From positions 124,001-188,000 of the forward strand of contig NZ_JAKZAJ010000004.1 in the NCBI RefSeq assembly GCF_023156285.1: a DNA stretch of 64,000 nucleotides. The letters run 5' to 3'. Made by a program: the position numbers and the translations under genes. The stretch's first letter is position 1; the number at the start of each line of letters is the position of its first letter. The stretch comes from Marinobacter koreensis. GTDB lineage: Bacteria; Pseudomonadota; Gammaproteobacteria; Pseudomonadales; Oleiphilaceae. A model generated the notes under the pieces. That model searched no databases and was not told the DNA's origin. It saw only the letters and a program-made list of their open reading frames with translations. Below, piece after piece: positions 25,915 through 35,527 of this stretch.

Positions 25915-27039
25915 TCAGGAGCGGAAGCCCCAGATCAGGCTGAAATCCATGGACGGCATGATTTCGGGTTCCTCCAGTGCGCGGATGTTGTACTCGAGCA
26001 GGCTGGTATCGCGCTCGAAGGTACCGCTGTAGCGGTTGCCCCTTGGTCCGAAGATGGCTTTCACGAACGGGCCGCGTGCCCGTACGGGCCTCCCGGTGAC
26101 CACGGCGACTTCGTTGTTGTCCAGGCGGACGAGGATCCCTGGTGGATACTCTCCGAGCACTTCCAGCAGGGCTTTCGGGATCGCCGGGCGGAATTTGCCG
26201 TCGGCGAGGGTTGCGATCAGGCGCCGGGCCTCGGACACCGTCATACGTTTGCGATAGGCGCGCTTGGTGATCATGGCTACATAACGTTCCGCCAGGGCAA
26301 GGATTTCCGCCTCCGGCCGGATATCAGTGCCACTCAGACCATCCGGGTAACCAGAACCATCGGCCTGTTCATGGTGCTGGGCAATGATGGTGTGAAGCAG
26401 AGGGTTGGTAATGCCCGCCGCTTTCAGGGCCTCGATGCTGCGCTGGGGATGCCGTCGAATGACCCGGCGCTGTTCGTCTGTGAGGACTTTGTTTGATGCG
26501 TTTAACTGATTGGCGACCGGCACAAGGGCCAGGTTGGCGGTCAATGCCGCGCCGGTCAGCACCGAGATCCGCTTTTCCTCCAGCCCGAACTGACGGCCGA
26601 TAAACTGGCAGAGGATTGCGTAGAAGATGATCTGCTCGTGGATCGTGGGGCCGATCGAGTAGAGGTGCACCAGTGCGAGGCTGGCATCCGGTGCCTCCCT
26701 GCAGGTTTTCTCGATCATCCGGCAGAGCCCGAGCAGGCGCGGGCGGGCGCTGGCATCACGGTCGGTGATGGCGGTCAGGGTTGCTTCAAGGCTTTGCAGG
26801 AACTCGGCGTAATCGGCGAACGGGTTGCGGTCCCGGTTATCCTCGAAGATCTCTTCCTGGGGAACATCAATCTTTCGAGGTTTGAAACGGCCTCGTTCGA
26901 ACAGCTGTTCCAGCTGGCTGTCGCTGTTGATCACGTACCCTTGCCGCAACAATACGTTGCCGTCGGCATCGTATACCGTCCAGGGCAGGGGCCGGCCGAT
27001 TTCCAGAGCGCCTGGGGCTATGCGAACGAGGTTGGACAA
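25915..27039 (-). CDS. HD-GYP-like protein with degenerate HD site
   Basis: 374 residues. The C-terminal half of an HD-GYP domain is clear (H-H-E-Q-A-D-G-S-G-Y-P-D-G-L, 222-234). At the place of the metal-binding HD pair, usually L-x-H-D-I-G-K, the protein reads L-T-G-A-A-L-T-A (161-168), so both residues are missing. HD-GYP enzymes hydrolyse c-di-GMP; without the HD ligands this one is probably inactive as a phosphodiesterase and may act as a c-di-GMP receptor. The N-terminal about 60 residues (D-A-D-G-N-V-L-L-R-Q-G) resemble the small leader domain often seen before HD-GYP. Confidence 0.8.
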   Translation of the reverse strand: MSNLVRIAPGALEIGRPLPWTVYDADGNVLLRQGYVINSDSQLEQLFERGRFKPRKIDVPQEEIFEDNRDRNPFADYAEFLQSLEATLTAITDRDASARPRLLGLCRMIEKTCREAPDASLALVHLYSIGPTIHEQIIFYAILCQFIGRQFGLEEKRISVLTGAALTANLALVPVANQLNASNKVLTDEQRRVIRRHPQRSIEALKAAGITNPLLHTIIAQHHEQADGSGYPDGLSGTDIRPEAEILALAERYVAMITKRAYRKRMTVSEARRLIATLADGKFRPAIPKALLEVLGEYPPGILVRLDNNEVAVVTGRPVRARGPFVKAIFGPRGNRYSGTFERDTSLLEYNIRALEEPEIMPSMDFSLIWGFRS

Positions 27040-27155
27040 GTGGTTATTCCTGAACGTTGTTTCAATAACGTTTTAGTCTAACCCTGAACTTTGGTTCAAG
27101 GCCAGTGAGCAGGGGCCAGATTCATGGGATTGGCGGGAAAGACGGTAACCGGACA

Positions 27156-27587
27156 TCAGTTGGCGTTTTTACGTCCCTCGTCCGTCGGGTGGGTGTCAGG
27201 TTCACCGGGCTCCGGCTCGTGGGTAACCGGCAACGGTTTGGCGTCTACGCTGATATTGCTGAGCGCTTTTCGGGAATGTGCCTGGAGCAGCTCGGCAAAG
27301 CTTACGAGCAGTTCGCGATCCTGTTCCGGCAATGATATGAAAAAGGTGTTCAATGCCACTTGCCTGGGGTCGCGCTGGGTGCCGGAAGCTTCCGAAATCG
27401 AAAAAATGTCGGCCATCGTCGAGTCGAGTGCATCGGCAACACGATAAAGGAGATCGAGACTGGGTTTGGCGACATTGCGTTCTATGCGGGACAGGTTGCC
27501 GACGTAGGAGTCGGTTCTGTCGGCCAGCTCGGCCAGCGTCAGTCCTTTCTGTTTCCTGAGGCGTCTCAGTGCCTGACCTAAACTCAT
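27156..27587 (-). CDS. XRE-family transcriptional regulator
   Basis: 143 residues. The N-terminal Cro/CI-type helix-turn-helix (about 5-60) shows L-R-K-Q-K-G-L-T-L-A-E-L-A and S-R-I-E-R-N-V-A-K-P-S. The C-terminal tail of about 80 residues is polar and Pro-rich at the end. Targets cannot be inferred; it is flanked by unrelated genes on the same strand. Confidence 0.85.
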   Translation of the reverse strand: MSLGQALRRLRKQKGLTLAELADRTDSYVGNLSRIERNVAKPSLDLLYRVADALDSTMADIFSISEASGTQRDPRQVALNTFFISLPEQDRELLVSFAELLQAHSRKALSNISVDAKPLPVTHEPEPGEPDTHPTDEGRKNAN

Positions 27588-27739
27588 AACAGCGCTGTCC
27601 GGTGGGCGGGTGAATCACCGTCAAAGCATATCCTATGTGCTGGGATCGTTTATTGATCGAGGTTAAGAAATGTGTCGTTACGTGCGGCAGAGTGATTCGT
27701 GCCTATGGTTCTGCCGGGTGTTGGCTTCGTCAGGGACGA

Positions 27740-28603
27740 TCAGGGACAGGCATCCGCCGGGGGCGTTGCCGGAATCTGTTGGCTGAAATCCTGCAGCCCG
27801 GATACAAATGCGGAGGACGATGAGTCAGCCAGCCAGGTCTTTTCCATCGCTCCGATCAGGCGCTGGTATCTGCCGGTTTCGACCAGCCGGGCCAGTCCGT
27901 CGTTGAAGGCCGCGCGGAGCGCGTTTGCGTCGCTGGTGCTTCTGCTGAATATCAGGTGATACCACGCGACCCTGATCGGGTGTGGGTCGTAGGTAATTCG
28001 GTCCAGGGCCGAGGCTTCGAACGTTTCCGACAGCATGGCGAAACCGGTCAGGGGATCCATCGGGAACAGATCGATGCGGCCCAGCAGCAGCTTCTGGAAA
28101 TTCGCCCTGTCAGAGGTGGTGATGTCCGGTTGCAGTAAGCCCCGGGCGATGGCCGTTGCGACCTTCGATCCGTAGGCGTAGTCCTGGGTCAGGCCTATCC
28201 GGAGGCCAGCCCAGTCCTGGATGGATGACCAGGAAAAATCGTCGCTTTTCCGGTGGAAGAGGACGTACCGGAACGGGTACAGCGGACGGCTGAAAAGGAA
28301 GTTCTCTTTTCGCGTGGGGGTGCAGCTCCATACGGCCGATGCGTCAAACTGTCCGGATCGCGTCATTGCCAGTGCCCTGGACCAGGGCACGTGAGTGAAC
28401 CGGGCCTGGATGCCCTGGGTGGCGAAGGCTTCCCGGATCAGCCGCGCGAAATACCCGCCGCTTTCGGCCGACTGGTCCAGGTAGGGTGGCCAGAACCCGG
28501 TCGCGATTTCGACGGTGCGCCCCATGGTCTCGAGGCTGTTGAAAAACAGAAGTAACAGCAACGCTGCCCGGGTGATTTCTCGGACAGTGAAACGTTGAAT
28601 CAT
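27740..28603 (-). CDS. Periplasmic solute-binding protein, family 3 type
   Basis: 287 residues. A signal peptide (about 10-29) precedes a two-lobed type 2 periplasmic-binding fold (I-A-T-G-F-W-P-P-Y-L-D near the start, then W-S-R-A-L-A-M-T-R-S-G-Q-F-D-A). No ABC permease or ATPase is nearby and no sensor domain is fused, so it may work with a transporter elsewhere or as a sensory binding protein. The C-terminal 20 residues are low-complexity. Confidence 0.82.
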   Translation of the reverse strand: MIQRFTVREITRAALLLLLFFNSLETMGRTVEIATGFWPPYLDQSAESGGYFARLIREAFATQGIQARFTHVPWSRALAMTRSGQFDASAVWSCTPTRKENFLFSRPLYPFRYVLFHRKSDDFSWSSIQDWAGLRIGLTQDYAYGSKVATAIARGLLQPDITTSDRANFQKLLLGRIDLFPMDPLTGFAMLSETFEASALDRITYDPHPIRVAWYHLIFSRSTSDANALRAAFNDGLARLVETGRYQRLIGAMEKTWLADSSSSAFVSGLQDFSQQIPATPPADACP

Positions 28604-28799
28604 GGCGTGTCCTTGCGGTTGTGCCTCTTATAAAAGCTGCGACGATGATCTCAGGTTAACTTAAAATGCATTGGGTGCATATTCGGGTGGTGTCTGCCCG
28701 GGGAGATGGCAGGACCGACCGCCGGTTTTCAACAAATTAATGTTAAAAATCGTAGCTGGAGGGCGAAGCATGCAGGGCATTGGGCTATTCTGAAGGGCC

Positions 28800-29831
28800 A
28801 TGAAAGCCACCGGTCGGAGATTGATGCTTTACCGTCTGAAAACCGATTTTCGCCTGTCGATCATTACCCTGTTGGGTGTCAGCGGGTTGCTGGGTATTAC
28901 CCCGTTTGCCGTGATGCGTTTTGTTCAGGGAAACCTGAAGGCAGGGCTGGTCGACGTATGTATCCTGCTGGGGGTGAGCGGTGGCGTTATATACGCATGG
29001 TTGACCGGCGATACACGGCGCAGTGGCTATTTCATGGCTGTGGTATCGTCCTATGGTGCCGTGCTGGTGGGCACCATTGTGGGGGATCCGGGGCTTTTCT
29101 GGCTGTACCCCTGTCTGATTACCACGTTTTTCATGACTCCGCCCCGGGCGGCGATCGCGATCAATCTTTCCGCGATTACGCTCATGGTTCTGATTGGCGA
29201 GGCCTTTCGCGGCCAGGAGCAGATGTGGTCATTCGTATCGACCGCGCTGGTGGTCAGTGCCTGCGCCTTCGTCTTTGCCAGCCGGAACCAGGATCAGCGC
29301 CGTCGGCTGGAACACCTTGCCACGGTGGACCCGCTGACCGGGGTGAAAAACCGTCGTTCCATGGACGCTGAACTGGATGCGGCAGCCGCCAGTGCCGAAC
29401 GAACCGGCATTTCCCACGCCCTGGTGATCCTGGATATCGATCACTTCAAGCGCATCAACGACGAGTTCGGCCACACTGTGGGTGATGAGGTCCTGGTGGA
29501 TCTGATCGCTTTGCTGGAGCAGAACACCCGACGGTCGGATCAGTTATTCCGGTTTGGTGGAGAGGAGTTCGTGCTGTTGCTGGCGGGTGTGGATGGCGAC
29601 GGCCTCAAGGCGGTATTGAACAACCTTCAGCAGACCCTGCGCAAATACCTCAAATCGCCCGGAGGCCCGGTGACGGCGTCTTTCGGGGTGGCCATCCTGA
29701 GGCACGGTGAGAGTGTGGGGAGCTGGCTGAGCAGAGCCGATGATGCCCTGTATCAGGCCAAGGAGTCGGGCCGGGACCAGATAGTGTTCAGCGATGAACC
29801 CATGCCCCAGGCGCAGTTTCAGCCGACCTGA
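28800..29831 (+). CDS. Membrane diguanylate cyclase (GGEEF)
   Basis: 343 residues. Five or six membrane helices (about 18-160) precede a GGDEF domain (about 170-330). The active site reads GGEEF (about 252-256), which is catalytically competent in known enzymes, and an R-R-S-D inhibitory site lies five residues upstream. Its 3' end overlaps the convergent MATE gene by 44 bases. Confidence 0.9.
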   Translation: MKATGRRLMLYRLKTDFRLSIITLLGVSGLLGITPFAVMRFVQGNLKAGLVDVCILLGVSGGVIYAWLTGDTRRSGYFMAVVSSYGAVLVGTIVGDPGLFWLYPCLITTFFMTPPRAAIAINLSAITLMVLIGEAFRGQEQMWSFVSTALVVSACAFVFASRNQDQRRRLEHLATVDPLTGVKNRRSMDAELDAAAASAERTGISHALVILDIDHFKRINDEFGHTVGDEVLVDLIALLEQNTRRSDQLFRFGGEEFVLLLAGVDGDGLKAVLNNLQQTLRKYLKSPGGPVTASFGVAILRHGESVGSWLSRADDALYQAKESGRDQIVFSDEPMPQAQFQPT

Positions 29832-31200
29832 ACCGGAACAGCCGCCACCCGAGTAGCAGGCCGGCCGAGGTGAGTCCGCCGGTCAGTCCCACCCAGAACC
29901 CCGCAGCTCCCATCGCCGGCCAGAGTACGTCCGTGAAGGTCAGCAGGTATCCGAGCGGCAGGCCTACCCCCCAGAATGAAAACAGCATGATGAACATGGG
30001 AATGCGGGTGTCCTTGTAACCCCGCAGGGCGCTGATGCAGGTCACCTGCACCACATCCGCGATCTGGAACAAGGCCGCGAAACCGAGCAGGCGGATGGTG
30101 ACCGCCCGAACGTCTGCCTCACTGGAGTACAGTCCGGCAATCTCCGGTGAAAAGACATACAGCAGGGACGCAAATAACAGGGCAATCAGCGCCGCCAGGA
30201 TCAGGGAGCTTCGGGATATGAGCCGGGCGGTATCCGGGGCTCTCGCACCGATCAGGAAGCTGACGCGCAGGGTCAGGGCCATGCCCAGACTCAGTGGCAG
30301 CATGAACAGCAGGGAGACCACGTTGAGCGCGATCTGATGCCCGGCGACCACCACCGGGCCCAGTGGTGCCAGAAACAGCGCGATCACCGAAAACATGCTC
30401 GCCTCGACGAAAATCGTAAAGCCGATCGGCAGGCCGATCCGCAGGATGTCGACCATTTCACGCAGAACCGGTCGCGACCAGTCGGTCACCAGATGAAAGC
30501 GGCGGTATGCCTCGCTCCGGTTCAGGTAGGCCAGCAGGGCCACCGCGGCGACACCGTTGGCGATGGAAGTGGCCCAGCCGCACCCGATGCCCCCCATGGC
30601 CGGTAGTCCCAGTTTCCCGAACATGAAGATGTAGTTCAGGGGCAGGTTGATCAGGGTGCCGAGCACGGAGAACGCCATAATCACCCGGGTGTGTCCCAGG
30701 CCATCGGTCAGGCCACGAAGGGCGGTCATCAGCAGAAGCGCGGGAACGCCCCAGGCGAAGGCATCGAGATAGCCCTGGGTGATGTGTGCGGTGTGGGTAT
30801 CGAGTTTCAGTCCGGTGAGCACGGGCCGGACGTTGATCAGTAAGCCGATCATGATGACCGAGCCGGCGGCGGCCAGGTACAGTCCCTGCCAGGTAATCGG
30901 CATGATCCGGTGAAAGGTCCGTGCGCCGTTGTGCCCGGAAATGATGGGCTGGAGCGCGCCAAGGGCGCCCATGAAGAACAGGAACAGGGGCATCCAGAGG
31001 CTGCTGCCAATGCCCACGGCCGCCAGATCCTCTGCACTGGCATGGCCGGCCATGACGGTGTCGATCACCCCGTTGGCCATCTGGGCGATCTGGGCGATCA
31101 GGATAGGGCCGCCCAGAATGGCCAGCGTCCGCCATTCTTCCAGCATCCGCCGCAGACGCGGTTGCCGGCTATGGGGCAGTGGCTGATGAGTCTCGTCCAT
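29788..31200 (-). CDS. MATE-family multidrug/Na+ efflux protein
   Basis: 470 residues with twelve membrane helices in two homologous halves, NorM type (G-P-I-L-I-A-Q-I-A-Q-M-A-N-G near helix 1, then T-V-M-A-G-H). It exports cationic drugs or metabolites using sodium or proton gradients. ATG at 31200 begins M-D-E-T-H-Q; the frame upstream of it is not coding and runs into the divergent EamA gene. Confidence 0.92.
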   Translation of the reverse strand: MDETHQPLPHSRQPRLRRMLEEWRTLAILGGPILIAQIAQMANGVIDTVMAGHASAEDLAAVGIGSSLWMPLFLFFMGALGALQPIISGHNGARTFHRIMPITWQGLYLAAAGSVIMIGLLINVRPVLTGLKLDTHTAHITQGYLDAFAWGVPALLLMTALRGLTDGLGHTRVIMAFSVLGTLINLPLNYIFMFGKLGLPAMGGIGCGWATSIANGVAAVALLAYLNRSEAYRRFHLVTDWSRPVLREMVDILRIGLPIGFTIFVEASMFSVIALFLAPLGPVVVAGHQIALNVVSLLFMLPLSLGMALTLRVSFLIGARAPDTARLISRSSLILAALIALLFASLLYVFSPEIAGLYSSEADVRAVTIRLLGFAALFQIADVVQVTCISALRGYKDTRIPMFIMLFSFWGVGLPLGYLLTFTDVLWPAMGAAGFWVGLTGGLTSAGLLLGWRLFRFRSAETAPGAWVHR

Positions 31201-31297
31201 CGGTGCTCTGGCGCCTTGATCATCCTCAAAAACAGGCCTGCATCCTACCGGAAAAGTCGGTAAAGTACGCCCCTCTTCAAGCAGGAGCGTGTGTGCT

Positions 31298-32170
31298 ATG
31301 GGTTTGCTGGTTTTCGTAACAATACTCTGGGCCTTTTCTTTCAGTCTGATCGGGGAGTTCCTGGCCGGGCAGGTAGACAGCGATTTCGCGGTGCTGAGCC
31401 GGGTCCTGATCGGCGCCCTGGTGTTCTTGCCATTTACCCGCTGGCGTGGCGTGCCCGGAGGCATGAAGCTGGGCATCCTGGCCACAGGCATGCTGCAGTT
31501 TGGTATCACCTACCTGTGCCTGTACCGGTCGTTCAGCTATCTCACCGTGCCGGAAGTGTTGCTGTTCACCATCTTCACGCCCCTGTACGTTACCCTCATT
31601 GACGATGCCCTGTTCCGGCGCTTCTCACCGGTCGCCCTGCTGGCGGCGGCAGTGGCCACGCTCGGTGCCGGCATCATCCGTTACGACGGGCTGAGCGAGG
31701 ATTTCATCATCGGTTTCCTGTTGCTGCAGGTGGCCAACTTCACCTTCGCAGCCGGTCAGGTGGGTTATAAGCACGTGATGCAGCACTTCCCCATCGAGCT
31801 GGGGGCGCACCGGACCTTCGGTTACTTTTTCCTGGGCGCGTTAACCATTGCGCTTCCCTCTTTCCTGATTTTCGGGCATCCCGATCGCCTGCCGTCCACC
31901 TCCCTGCAATGGGGCGTTCTGGCCTGGCTGGGCTTTGCCGCTTCGGGCCTTGGCCTGTTCCTTTGGAACCGTGGCGCATGCAAGGTCGACGCCGGTACCC
32001 TGGCCATCATGAACAACGCGCTGGTGCCGGCGGGTCTGCTGGTTAACCTTCTGATCTGGAACCGGGACGCCGACCTGATGCGGCTCGCGGTTGGCGGCGG
32101 GGTGATTGCGTTTTCCCTGTGGCTCAATGCGCGGTTTCATCCCCGGGCCCGGCTGGCTGCCAGCGCCTGA
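31298..32170 (+). CDS. EamA/DMT-family transporter
   Basis: 290 residues with ten membrane helices in two EamA units, typical of the drug/metabolite transporter superfamily (often amino acid or carboxylate exporters). ATG at 31298 lies 10 bases after CAGGAG (31282-31287); the in-frame GTG at 31289 is only one base from that site. It is divergent from the MATE gene with 97 bases between the starts. Confidence 0.88.
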   Translation: MGLLVFVTILWAFSFSLIGEFLAGQVDSDFAVLSRVLIGALVFLPFTRWRGVPGGMKLGILATGMLQFGITYLCLYRSFSYLTVPEVLLFTIFTPLYVTLIDDALFRRFSPVALLAAAVATLGAGIIRYDGLSEDFIIGFLLLQVANFTFAAGQVGYKHVMQHFPIELGAHRTFGYFFLGALTIALPSFLIFGHPDRLPSTSLQWGVLAWLGFAASGLGLFLWNRGACKVDAGTLAIMNNALVPAGLLVNLLIWNRDADLMRLAVGGGVIAFSLWLNARFHPRARLAASA

Positions 32171-32322
32171 AAATAGGTGATCCTGACGACTCAAGATTGG
32201 TTCTGGCTGGCCGTTAACTTCCCATGAATTCGGTCGTGTTGGTTGCAATATCCGGATAGGAGGTCTGGTATTGTTGTATTGATTCTCCAGGGGCTTTAAC
32301 CCCGGAACAGTAAGGTTTTTAT

Positions 32323-33897
32323 ATGCGCAAGAATCTCCCGGTAACCCAGCGTGAAATCCGGATGCAGGAAGGTGGTCGGCTGATCACCACAACCACGCTA
32401 AAGGGTGTTATCACCTACTGTAACGACGAGTTTGTGGAGATCAGCGGTTTTTCCCGGGATGAATTGGTTGGACAGGCTCACAACATCATCCGTCACCCGG
32501 ACATGCCCCCAGCGGTTTACAAGGATATGTGGGACTACCTCAAGGCCGGAAAAGCCTGGATGGGGGTGGTCAAGAACCGCGCCAAATCCGGCGATCATTA
32601 CTGGGTCAATGCCTATGTGACCCCCATTCGTGAAAATGGCCAGATGGTTGGTTATGAATCGGTCCGCGTGGCACCGACCCGTGATCAGATTGCCCGGGCG
32701 GAAACACTCTATGCCCGGATCAACGCCGGTAAATCCCTGCTCAGTGGTATGGGGCGAGTGGTCTCCATCGTGAAATCGGGATGGCCCTGGATCTTCTCGC
32801 TGACCGTCAGTCTCGGTGCACTGTCAACGGGAAATGTCGCCCTCGCGGTCGGCCTGATTATCGGAGCCCACGTTCTGGGTGCGGCTTTCCTGCTGAAGTC
32901 TGTTACGGGTCGATTGAACCGCTTGCTGGACCTGCGTCCGGATGCGTTCAAGGATCCGGTGGTGGCCCGGACCTACAGCGACGAGAGCGGCCTGTTCGCC
33001 CAGATGGGGCTGCTCTTGATCAGCGAGGATGCCCGCATTCGCACCGCGCTGGCCCGTATTGACGATCAGGCCGAGTTGCTGGCCGAACAGGCACGGGCTT
33101 CCCATGGCTACATTACCGATGGGGCGTCCGCCATCGCACGGCAGCGATCGGAAACCGATCAGGTGGCCTCCGCGGTGAACGAAATGACCGCCTCCATTCA
33201 CGAAGTCGCCGAATCGGTGACCGGCAACGCCCGGGAAGCCGAAGAGGCGAATCGTCTGGCGGATACCGGCAGCCAGCGAAGTGCCGAGGCACTGGAGGCG
33301 ATTGAAGAACTGGTGGGCCGGGTCAACGGCATTGGTTCGACCATCGAAAAACTGGGTGAGTCCACGCAGAGCATTGGTGAGGCTGCCAACCTGATTTCGG
33401 AGATCGCCGATCAGACCAATCTGCTGGCACTGAACGCCGCCATTGAAGCCGCGCGGGCCGGTGAACAGGGTCGGGGCTTTGCGGTGGTGGCGGACGAGGT
33501 CCGTTCCCTGGCACAACGCACCCGGGAATCAACGGTACGGATCCAGGACGTGATCGACGACTTTCGCAAGCAGGTCGAAGCTGCGGTTCAGGCAACCCGG
33601 GACGGTGAAGCGGTCGCTGGCCGCGGGCTGGACAAGGTCCGGGATGCGGAAGACTCTCTGAGAGCGATCGTGTCGTCGATACAGACCATCTCGGACAGCT
33701 TCATCAGCATGTCCGCGGCCTTCGAAGAGCAGAGTCAGGTGTCGGAGGAAATCAACAAGCAGGTGGTCAATATCTCCGAGCTGGCGGATCAGAGCGATCA
33801 GCAGGCCGACGCGGCCCGCAACAGCAGTAACCAGTTGAGTAACATGGCCAAGGGTCTGAAAGATCTGGTGTCCCGCTTTATCAGCAAAAACCACTAG
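32323..33897 (+). CDS. Aer-like PAS chemoreceptor
   Basis: 524 residues. An N-terminal PAS domain (about 10-125, with [14 protein letters not shown] and I-I-R-H-P-D-M-P) is followed by a hydrophobic membrane anchor (about 150-190) and a methyl-accepting signalling domain (about 230-520) with the conserved hairpin tip [20 protein letters not shown]. There is no periplasmic domain. The architecture matches the redox/oxygen receptor Aer, which senses through PAS-bound FAD. It stands alone. Confidence 0.92.
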   Translation: MRKNLPVTQREIRMQEGGRLITTTTLKGVITYCNDEFVEISGFSRDELVGQAHNIIRHPDMPPAVYKDMWDYLKAGKAWMGVVKNRAKSGDHYWVNAYVTPIRENGQMVGYESVRVAPTRDQIARAETLYARINAGKSLLSGMGRVVSIVKSGWPWIFSLTVSLGALSTGNVALAVGLIIGAHVLGAAFLLKSVTGRLNRLLDLRPDAFKDPVVARTYSDESGLFAQMGLLLISEDARIRTALARIDDQAELLAEQARASHGYITDGASAIARQRSETDQVASAVNEMTASIHEVAESVTGNAREAEEANRLADTGSQRSAEALEAIEELVGRVNGIGSTIEKLGESTQSIGEAANLISEIADQTNLLALNAAIEAARAGEQGRGFAVVADEVRSLAQRTRESTVRIQDVIDDFRKQVEAAVQATRDGEAVAGRGLDKVRDAEDSLRAIVSSIQTISDSFISMSAAFEEQSQVSEEINKQVVNISELADQSDQQADAARNSSNQLSNMAKGLKDLVSRFISKNH

Positions 33898-34063
33898 TTA
33901 TAACCGGGGCCCCGCTGCAGTCGGCACGCGGGGCTCCGCTCCTCCCCCAGCGCCTCTGGCATCCGTTGGCCGGTACTGGCAGAATCGCGCCCCAACAGCG
34001 TACGGGCCTGTCCCGGCGCGTACTCGTTGTCTCATTCCCTAGCCAAAAGCACAGGAACCCATC

Positions 34064-35461
34064 ATGACTCAGTCCAACCCGTCTGCAGCCAATGGTGACA
34101 CGTCATCCCGTGGCCTCTGGTCGTCGCGGCTGGCGTTCATTCTGGCCGTGACCGGCTCTTCCGTTGGCCTCGGTAACGTCTGGAAATTCCCCTACATCAC
34201 CGGTGAAAATGGCGGCGGCGCCTTTGTACTGGTGTACCTGGCCTGCATCGCGGTCATTGGCATTCCCATCCTGATGGCCGAGGTGTTCCTTGGCCGGAAC
34301 GGGCGGCACAACCCCATTACCAGTATGCGTCTGGTGGCAGAGCGTAATCTCGCGTCCCCGCTCTGGCGGGTTTCGGCCATTGTGGGCATGATCGCTGCGT
34401 TCGTCATTCTGTCGTTCTATTCCGTCATCGGCGGCTGGGCGGCGGCCTACATCGGGCATGGCGCTACCGGTGATTTCGTCGGTGGCAATCCCGACACCAT
34501 CAACGCCATGTTCGGAAACCTGCTGGCCAGCCCGGGCGAGCTGCTGCTGTGGCACAGCCTGTTCATGGCCCTGGTGGTTCTGGTCGTGTCCCGGGGGCTG
34601 AAAAAAGGGTTGGAGCGTTCGGTGACCATCCTGATGCCCGCCCTGTTCGTGCTGTTACTGGTGGCGGTCGGTTATGCCACCACAACGGGCCATTTCGGGG
34701 AAGCGGTGACTTTCCTGTTCAGGCCGGATTTTGGAAAGCTCTCCATTAATGGCGTCCTGATTGCCCTGGGCCATGCGTTCTTCACCCTGAGCCTGGGTAT
34801 GGCGATCATGATGGCGTATGGCTCCTACCTGGGGCGGGACGTGTCTATCGGTCGCACGGCGGTGATTGTTGGTGTCACCGATACCCTGGTGGCACTGCTG
34901 GCGGGGCTGGCGATCTTCCCTGTGGTGTTCGCCAATAACCTCGAGGCGGGCGCCGGTCCCGGCCTGATTTTCCAGACCCTGCCGCTGGCCTTTGGCCAGA
35001 TGCCCATGGGCAGCCTGTTCGGCACCCTGTTCTTCGTATTGCTGGTGTTCGCGGCCTGGACCTCGGCGATCTCGCTGCTGGAACCGGTGGTTGAGTGGGT
35101 GGAAGAGAAGACCACCCTGGGACGCTCCGGCAGTGCCATGCTGGTCGGTTTCCTGTGCTGGGCGCTGGGGATCGTCTCGATCCTGTCGCTCAATCTCTGG
35201 TCCGACGTCACGCCACTGGCCATGTTCGAGCGGTTTGAGGGTAAAACCTTCTTCGACCTGATGGACTACTTCACCGCCAACGTGATGTTGCCGTTGTCGG
35301 GCATGCTTACGGCGCTGTTTGTGGGCTGGTGTGTGGCCCGGGAATCCCTGAAGCAGGATGTGGGCCTCGATGGCAAACTGTTCGGCGTGTGGTATGGCCT
35401 GACCCGCTATGTCACGCCGGTGGCCGTTGCCGTGGTGTTCGTCTACAACCTGTTGTCCTGA
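34064..35461 (+). CDS. Sodium:neurotransmitter symporter (SNF) family transporter
   Basis: 465 residues with about eleven membrane helices. The family signature is at the first helix (G-S-S-V-G-L-G-N-V-W-K-F-P-Y), followed by N-G-G-G-A-F-V-L. It is LeuT-like and imports amino acids or related amines with sodium. ATG at 34064. It ends before a strong hairpin terminator shared with the convergent chemoreceptor gene. Confidence 0.93.
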   Translation: MTQSNPSAANGDTSSRGLWSSRLAFILAVTGSSVGLGNVWKFPYITGENGGGAFVLVYLACIAVIGIPILMAEVFLGRNGRHNPITSMRLVAERNLASPLWRVSAIVGMIAAFVILSFYSVIGGWAAAYIGHGATGDFVGGNPDTINAMFGNLLASPGELLLWHSLFMALVVLVVSRGLKKGLERSVTILMPALFVLLLVAVGYATTTGHFGEAVTFLFRPDFGKLSINGVLIALGHAFFTLSLGMAIMMAYGSYLGRDVSIGRTAVIVGVTDTLVALLAGLAIFPVVFANNLEAGAGPGLIFQTLPLAFGQMPMGSLFGTLFFVLLVFAAWTSAISLLEPVVEWVEEKTTLGRSGSAMLVGFLCWALGIVSILSLNLWSDVTPLAMFERFEGKTFFDLMDYFTANVMLPLSGMLTALFVGWCVARESLKQDVGLDGKLFGVWYGLTRYVTPVAVAVVFVYNLLS

Positions 35462-35487
35462 TTACCGGCGTTTCCTCCGGAATCGGA

Positions 35488-35518
35488 AAGCCCGGCCGCT
35501 ATTCGGCCGGGCTTTTTT
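35488..35518. terminator. Intrinsic terminator between SNF transporter and chemoreceptor
   Basis: GC-rich 11-bp stem AAGCCCGGCCG (35488-35498) / CGGCCGGGCTT (35504-35514) with a 5-base loop and six T (35513-35518). It acts on the plus-strand SNF transcript. The opposite strand lacks a good U-run, so any effect on the convergent chemoreceptor transcript is weaker. Confidence 0.9.
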
Positions 35519-35527
35519 GATTGACAC

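Noticed and set aside
33907..33937. GC-rich hairpin after the Aer-like gene
   Set aside because: Stem is present but no T-run follows, so an intrinsic terminator is not supported.
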